From NCBI GenBank assembly GCA_964230805.1, contig CAXRIA010000009.1:8889-72888 (forward strand): 64,000 nucleotides of DNA, given 5' to 3'. Source of the DNA: Flavicella sp964230805 (GTDB lineage Bacteria; Bacteroidota; Bacteroidia; Flavobacteriales; Flavobacteriaceae). Of the stretch, positions 60,482-64,000 are shown piece after piece. Made by a program: the position numbers and the translations under genes. The notes beneath the pieces were generated by a model. It worked only from the letters and a program-made list of their open reading frames with translations, had not been told where the DNA came from and made no database searches. The number at the start of each line of letters is the position of its first letter. Positions within the stretch are counted from its first letter, which is position 1.

Positions 60482-62467
60482 TTAGCGCTTTTTTTTCAAA
60501 ACTTCAATTTCATCACGCAGTTGTGCAGCCACTAGGAAATCTAGGTTTTTAGCAGCCTGTTCCATGTCTTTTCGTTTGGCTTTGATGCGTTTTTCAATTT
60601 CGTTTTTGCTCAAGTAGTCCAAATTTTCTTCCGCAGCCATCTGATTTTCCATAGAAGAATAACTGGTTCCTTGGTTTTGAACCAGACTGTTGTCTAATTT
60701 CTTTTTTATTGGGGTGGGTGTAATGCCGTGTTGGGTGTTGTATTGAATCTGTTTTTCCCTTCTTCGTTGGGTTTCAGAGATTGTCAGTTCCATGCTGTTG
60801 GTGATTTTATCCGCGTACATGATGGCCTTTCCATTCACATTTCGAGCAGCCCGTCCAACCGTTTGGGTCAACGAACGGTGCGAACGTAAAAAACCCTCCT
60901 TGTCGGCATCTAAAATAGCCACAAGCGAAACTTCGGGCAAGTCCAATCCTTCACGCAAGAGATTGACACCAATAAGCACATCAAAAAGCCCCTTTCTCAA
61001 ATCCTGTAATATTTCTACCCGTTCCAAGGTATCCACGTCGGAATGGATGTAACGGCAACGAATTTGAATGCGCGTCAAAAATTTGGTCAATTCCTCTGCC
61101 ATTCTTTTGGTCAAAGTGGTGACGAGCACACGCTCATCCAATTCAATACGCTGTTGAATTTCTTCCGTCAAATCGTCAATCTGATTTTGACTGGGGCGTA
61201 TTTCTATAATCGGGTCTAGGAGTCCAGTGGGACGAATGATTTGTTCTACATACAAGCCCTCTGATTTTTCCAATTCATAATCCGCAGGAGTAGCGCTCAC
61301 ATACAACACTTGATTTTGAATGGCTTCAAATTCCTCAAATTTTAAAGGACGGTTGTCCATAGCCGCCGGGAGTCGAAATCCAAATTCCACCAAGTTTTCT
61401 TTTCGAGAACGGTCGCCCCCGTACATGGCATGCGTTTGAGGAATGGTCACATGACTTTCATCAATGACCATCAAATAATCTTGTGGAAAATAGTCCAACA
61501 AACAAAAGGGACGTGTTCCTGGACTTCTGCCGTCGAGGTACCGCGAATAATTTTCGATGCCACTGCAATAGCCCAATTCACGGATCATCTCCAAGTCAAA
61601 CTCTGTGCGTTCCTTGAGTCGTTTGGCTTCCAAATGTTTGCCGATTTCTTCAAAATAAGCCACCTGTTTCACCATATCGTCTTGAATTTGATGAATGGCA
61701 TTTTGCAAAATATCCGGACTGGTAACAAACAAATTCGCAGGGTAAATGTTCAAGCTTTCGAAACTTTCTACAATGCGATTGTTTTCTACATCAAAAGATT
61801 CAATTTCTTCAATTTCGTCCCCAAAAAAGTGGACGCGGTAGGCGTAGTCACCATACGAAGGATAGATGGTAATGGTATCGCCTTTGACTTTAAAAGTTCC
61901 ACTTTTGATATCGGTTTCGGTGCGTGAATACAAGCTTGTCACCAATAGGTGTAAAAATTGGGTTCGTGCGATTTGTTGATCGCGCGCAATGGTAATTACA
62001 TTCTTTTTAAATTCTACTGGGTTTCCGATACCGTACAAGCACGATACGGAGGCGATGACGAGTACATCTCTTCTTCCCGACAACAGGGCAGAGGAGGTAC
62101 TGATTCGCAGTCGCTCAATATCTTCATTGATGGACAGGTCTTTTTCAATAAACACACCACTGGCAGGGATATAAGCTTCCGGTTGGTAGTAGTCGTAGTA
62201 CGAAACAAAATATTCCACTGCATTGTTGGGAAAAAACTGCTTGAACTCCTCGTACAACTGCGCTGCCAAGGTTTTGTTGTGCGCCAGTACGAGGGTAGGA
62301 CGGTCTATTTTTTCCACCACATTGGCCACGGTAAAGGTTTTCCCAGAACCTGTAACCCCCAATAGTGTTTGGTATTTGTCGCCATTTTCAATCCCTTCGA
62401 CCAATTGTTGAATGGCTTCGGGCTGGTCTCCCGTGGGTTGGTAAGCAGACTGCAATTTGAATTTCAT
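60482..62467 (-). CDS. uvrB: UvrB, excinuclease ABC subunit B
   Basis: Nucleotide-excision repair helicase-like subunit (661 aa). Walker A LLGVTGSGKTFTVAN (residues 36-50), beta-hairpin YDYYQPEAYIP, DEAD-type DESHVTIPQ, motif VI QTVGRAARNVNG, and a C-terminal UVR domain (from about 620: KNEIEKRIKAKRKDMEQAAKNL, given in part) that binds UvrC. Single gene. A TATTTTTG box ends four bases before the ATG, suggesting a leaderless mRNA. Confidence 0.97.
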   Translation of the reverse strand: MKFKLQSAYQPTGDQPEAIQQLVEGIENGDKYQTLLGVTGSGKTFTVANVVEKIDRPTLVLAHNKTLAAQLYEEFKQFFPNNAVEYFVSYYDYYQPEAYIPASGVFIEKDLSINEDIERLRISTSSALLSGRRDVLVIASVSCLYGIGNPVEFKKNVITIARDQQIARTQFLHLLVTSLYSRTETDIKSGTFKVKGDTITIYPSYGDYAYRVHFFGDEIEEIESFDVENNRIVESFESLNIYPANLFVTSPDILQNAIHQIQDDMVKQVAYFEEIGKHLEAKRLKERTEFDLEMIRELGYCSGIENYSRYLDGRSPGTRPFCLLDYFPQDYLMVIDESHVTIPQTHAMYGGDRSRKENLVEFGFRLPAAMDNRPLKFEEFEAIQNQVLYVSATPADYELEKSEGLYVEQIIRPTGLLDPIIEIRPSQNQIDDLTEEIQQRIELDERVLVTTLTKRMAEELTKFLTRIQIRCRYIHSDVDTLERVEILQDLRKGLFDVLIGVNLLREGLDLPEVSLVAILDADKEGFLRSHRSLTQTVGRAARNVNGKAIMYADKITNSMELTISETQRRREKQIQYNTQHGITPTPIKKKLDNSLVQNQGTSYSSMENQMAAEENLDYLSKNEIEKRIKAKRKDMEQAAKNLDFLVAAQLRDEIEVLKKKR

Positions 62468-62471
62468 ATTG

Positions 62472-62479
62472 CAAAAATA
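62472..62479 (-). promoter_or_regulatory. -7 box of uvrB, four bases before the ATG
   Basis: On the minus strand TATTTTTG, then CAAT, then the uvrB ATG. Same geometry as at rlmB. Confidence 0.45.
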
Positions 62480-62704
62480 GAGGAACCGTGTTTAAAATCC
62501 ATCGAAAAAGAGGCTTTATTGTGTGCGGACTTGTTTTTGCGAGTTTTGGGCAGTTGTCTGGTTTTAGTAAAAATGTTTTCTAGAATAAGAAAAGTTCGGG
62601 GTCAGAGCATTGAAGAAGAAAGTCGAGCAATCAGTTGTAAATGAAGAAACTACGCCTCCGTCTTTTTATTCCTCAAAAATCTATTGATTTTTATGAAAAA
62701 ATTA
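62480..62704. other. Gap between uvrB and tRNA-Asp, nothing recognised
   Basis: No supported ORF; only short frames. Ends with the tRNA promoter. Confidence 0.4.
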
Positions 62705-62735
62705 TTGTGAATAAACAAAACAGCACCTATATTTG
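62705..62735 (+). promoter_or_regulatory. Promoter of tRNA-Asp
   Basis: TTGTG at 62705 and TATATTTG at 62728-62735, 18 bases apart, then CACCCGC: the same layout as the tRNA-Ser operon promoter. Confidence 0.75.
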
Positions 62736-62781
62736 CACCCGCTAACTATAAGAAGCGTTTGTAAAAACGTTTTTCAGCAAC

Positions 62782-62855
62782 GGTCTGGTAGTTCAGCTGG
62801 TTAGAATACCTGCCTGTCACGCAGGGGGTCGCGGGTTCGAGTCCCGTCCAGACCG
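62782..62855 (+). tRNA. tRNA-Asp (anticodon GTC)
   Basis: 74 nt. Acceptor GGTCTGG/CCAGACC fully paired, discriminator G, anticodon arm CCTGC-CTGTCAC-GCAGG, T arm GCGGG-TTCGAGT-CCCGT. No encoded CCA. Terminator follows. Confidence 0.96.
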
Positions 62856-62860
62856 CGTTA

Positions 62861-62890
62861 AAAATCCTTCCTTTTGGAAGGATTTTTTTT
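62861..62890 (+). terminator. Terminator of tRNA-Asp
   Basis: AAAATCCTTCC and GGAAGGATTTT with loop TTTT and a T8 run. Confidence 0.85.
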
Positions 62891-63078
62891 ATTTGTAAGG
62901 TTGTGGATAAGTAGTGTATCCTGAGTGCAACTTTGTAAGAAAAGTGAACGGCAGAGAACGAGACCACAAAAAGGGCTTTGATTTGGACTTCTGATAAACA
63001 ATCTTTTGATTGAAGTAAACAAGTGTTGCGTTCGACCAAAACGCGATCGAGAGCGGTTTTTTAAAATAGGTGTTTTCG

Positions 63079-63651
63079 TTATTTTCCATTCAAGGTGTTC
63101 ATTTCCTTTTCAAAAGTATCTTTGAGTTGATCGTAGTTGACATACATCTCTAAAGACGGGTCTTGTGACAGGCTGTTGAGAAAATCACGTTGAATATCGT
63201 TGACTGAAGTTTCTAGGGTCGTGTAGTATGTATAGTAGCCTGGAAAGGAAGATTCGGTTTCTTTTTCGCAAATTTCAGAGATTGTATTTAACTTTCTGTT
63301 CACAACAATTCTAGCAACTTCTTTAAAATTTTCTATGACCTCTACCTTGTTGTTGATCTCATTTGATTTTGCGTAATTGTCAATCACAATCTTCATAGCA
63401 CTTTTGATATGTGTAGCAAGTAATTGGCTCGCAGCAGCAAAAGCTTTTATTCGTGCACTCATTTTGTCTTGACTTTCGCCGATTGCTGTGGCGCTAAAGA
63501 GTGTTCCATTTCTATAGAAGCCTGCTCTCGTGCAAGGTAGGTTTCGCAAAACTTCATCATTGTGTGTCTGTGCAATATTTTTTTTGGAGCCGCATGAGAT
63601 GGCCAGCATTGCAGTGATCAGAACAAAGGTGATTTTTTGGTGGGTACTTTT
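63079..63651 (-). CDS. Outer-membrane-type lipoprotein, LPP20-like, hypothetical
   Basis: 190 aa with a lipoprotein signal peptide (MKSTHQKITFVLITAMLAIS, then Cys21, lipobox LAISC). The mature part (GESQDKMSARIKAFAAASQL, then AMKIVIDNY and ENFKEVARIVVNRKL) resembles the LPP20/LPP-type SPFH-like lipoprotein domain; role unknown. It is the only gene between the intact and the broken tRNA-Asp copies, read towards the intact tRNA. Confidence 0.7.
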   Translation of the reverse strand, partial: KSTHQKITFVLITAMLAISCGSKKNIAQTHNDEVLRNLPCTRAGFYRNGTLFSATAIGESQDKMSARIKAFAAASQLLATHIKSAMKIVIDNYAKSNEINNKVEVIENFKEVARIVVNRKLNTISEICEKETESSFPGYYTYYTTLETSVNDIQRDFLNSLSQDPSLEMYVNYDQLKDTFEKEMNTLNGK

Positions 63652-63884
63652 CATTCTTCAGGTATTTGGGGTAAGGAATTGAATTAAAAATCCATTGAAA
63701 AAAGACGAAATTAGATAGTAACGGCGCATTCTATATGCACATAAAATTAATTTTTGAATAATTTATCAATAGAGACGGAATCAAAGGGACGCTTGCCAGT
63801 CGCTTTGTTGTGGAAACCTAAGTCAACCTGTTGTGAATTGACATACCTAGAGGTGTTAGGCTTTTGGAATCTTTTTTAGCAAGG

Positions 63885-63958
63885 AATCGGTTAGTTCAGC
63901 AGGTTAGAATACCTGCCTGTCACGCAGGGGGTCGCGGGTTCGAGTCCCGTCCAGACCG
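63885..63958 (+). pseudogene. Broken second tRNA-Asp copy
   Basis: The D arm, anticodon arm (GTC) and T arm match the intact tRNA-Asp, but the 5' acceptor strand AATCGGT cannot pair with the kept 3' strand CCAGACC (4 of 7 pairs fail; a one-base shift does not help). No TAnnTTTG promoter lies upstream. Its 3' side still has a terminator. Likely a non-functional copy, unless there is an assembly error. Confidence 0.7.
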
Positions 63959-63967
63959 CAGAGTATT

Positions 63968-63996
63968 AAAAAGTCGATTTTTATCGGCTTTTTTTA
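63968..63996 (+). terminator. Terminator after the broken tRNA-Asp
   Basis: AAAAAGTCGAT and ATCGGCTTTTT with loop TTTT (one G-T pair), then TTT. Confidence 0.8.
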
Positions 63997-64000
63997 TTTG

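Overview
The window looks like the chromosome of an AT-rich member of the Flavobacteriaceae (phylum Bacteroidota). Evidence: recurrent promoters of the Bacteroidota type (-7 box TAnnTTTG, sometimes with an upstream TTG/TTTG), a eukaryote-like type II glutamine synthetase, and flavobacterial proteins throughout (DUF7033-type deacetylase, CtlX-like protein, long-tailed L17, zinc-free L36). No rRNA, prophage structural genes, conjugation genes or CRISPR array were seen.

Layout. 1-2.9 kb: trkH-trkA potassium uptake (minus). 3-8.5 kb: radC, then a glycan cluster (deacetylase-like protein, FemAB/GNAT-like protein, flippase, glycosyltransferase). 8.6-12.3 kb: a secreted hypothetical protein, rarA, a rhomboid protease and rlmB. 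12.6-30.3 kb: the str/S10/spc/alpha ribosomal supercluster (rpsL to rplQ, with fusA, secY, infA and rpoA). It is interrupted by a terminator between rpsJ and rplC and by a likely internal promoter before rpsH. 30.4-45.4 kb: carA, eno, gltA, a CtlX-like probable pseudoenzyme, clpC, gyrA, a TPR protein, an NlpC/P60 hydrolase and a 7TM-HD phosphohydrolase. 45.6-46.0 kb: tRNA-Ser/Pro/Arg.

46.1-54.96 kb is an accessory island, visibly richer in A+T. Its right end is a large serine recombinase whose last codons lie inside, and antisense to, a tRNA-Arg(ACG) gene. Its left end holds a displaced tRNA-Arg 3' end still followed by its own terminator, then three more decayed tRNA-3'-end-plus-terminator modules. 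Inside are an orphan PD-(D/E)XK nuclease-like protein, a 357-bp multi-branched palindrome bounded by ACTACAAC/GTTGTAGT, a DUF4177/small membrane protein pair, a uracil-DNA-glycosylase-like pseudogene with one in-frame stop, an IS6-like mini-element, MORN-repeat proteins (one broken at a T6 run), and a regulatory module: a ribbon-helix-helix-like coiled-coil protein, a 26-bp perfect palindrome and a divergent MerR-like protein. Two small overlapping ORFs then lead into the recombinase.

55-64 kb is core again: a DUF2007 gene pair, a Ca/Na antiporter, glnA, purM, prfA, uvrB, tRNA-Asp and a lipoprotein. The last stretch contains a second, broken tRNA-Asp copy that shares a 68-bp direct repeat with the intact one.

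Most promising for new biology: the island (tRNA-targeting serine recombinase, trail of tRNA 3' ends, palindrome-bounded cassettes, possible T-tract phase switch). Outside it: the CtlX-like pseudoenzyme and two genes (rlmB, uvrB) whose -7 box sits four bases before the ATG, suggesting leaderless mRNAs. All calls were made by reading; no database search was run.
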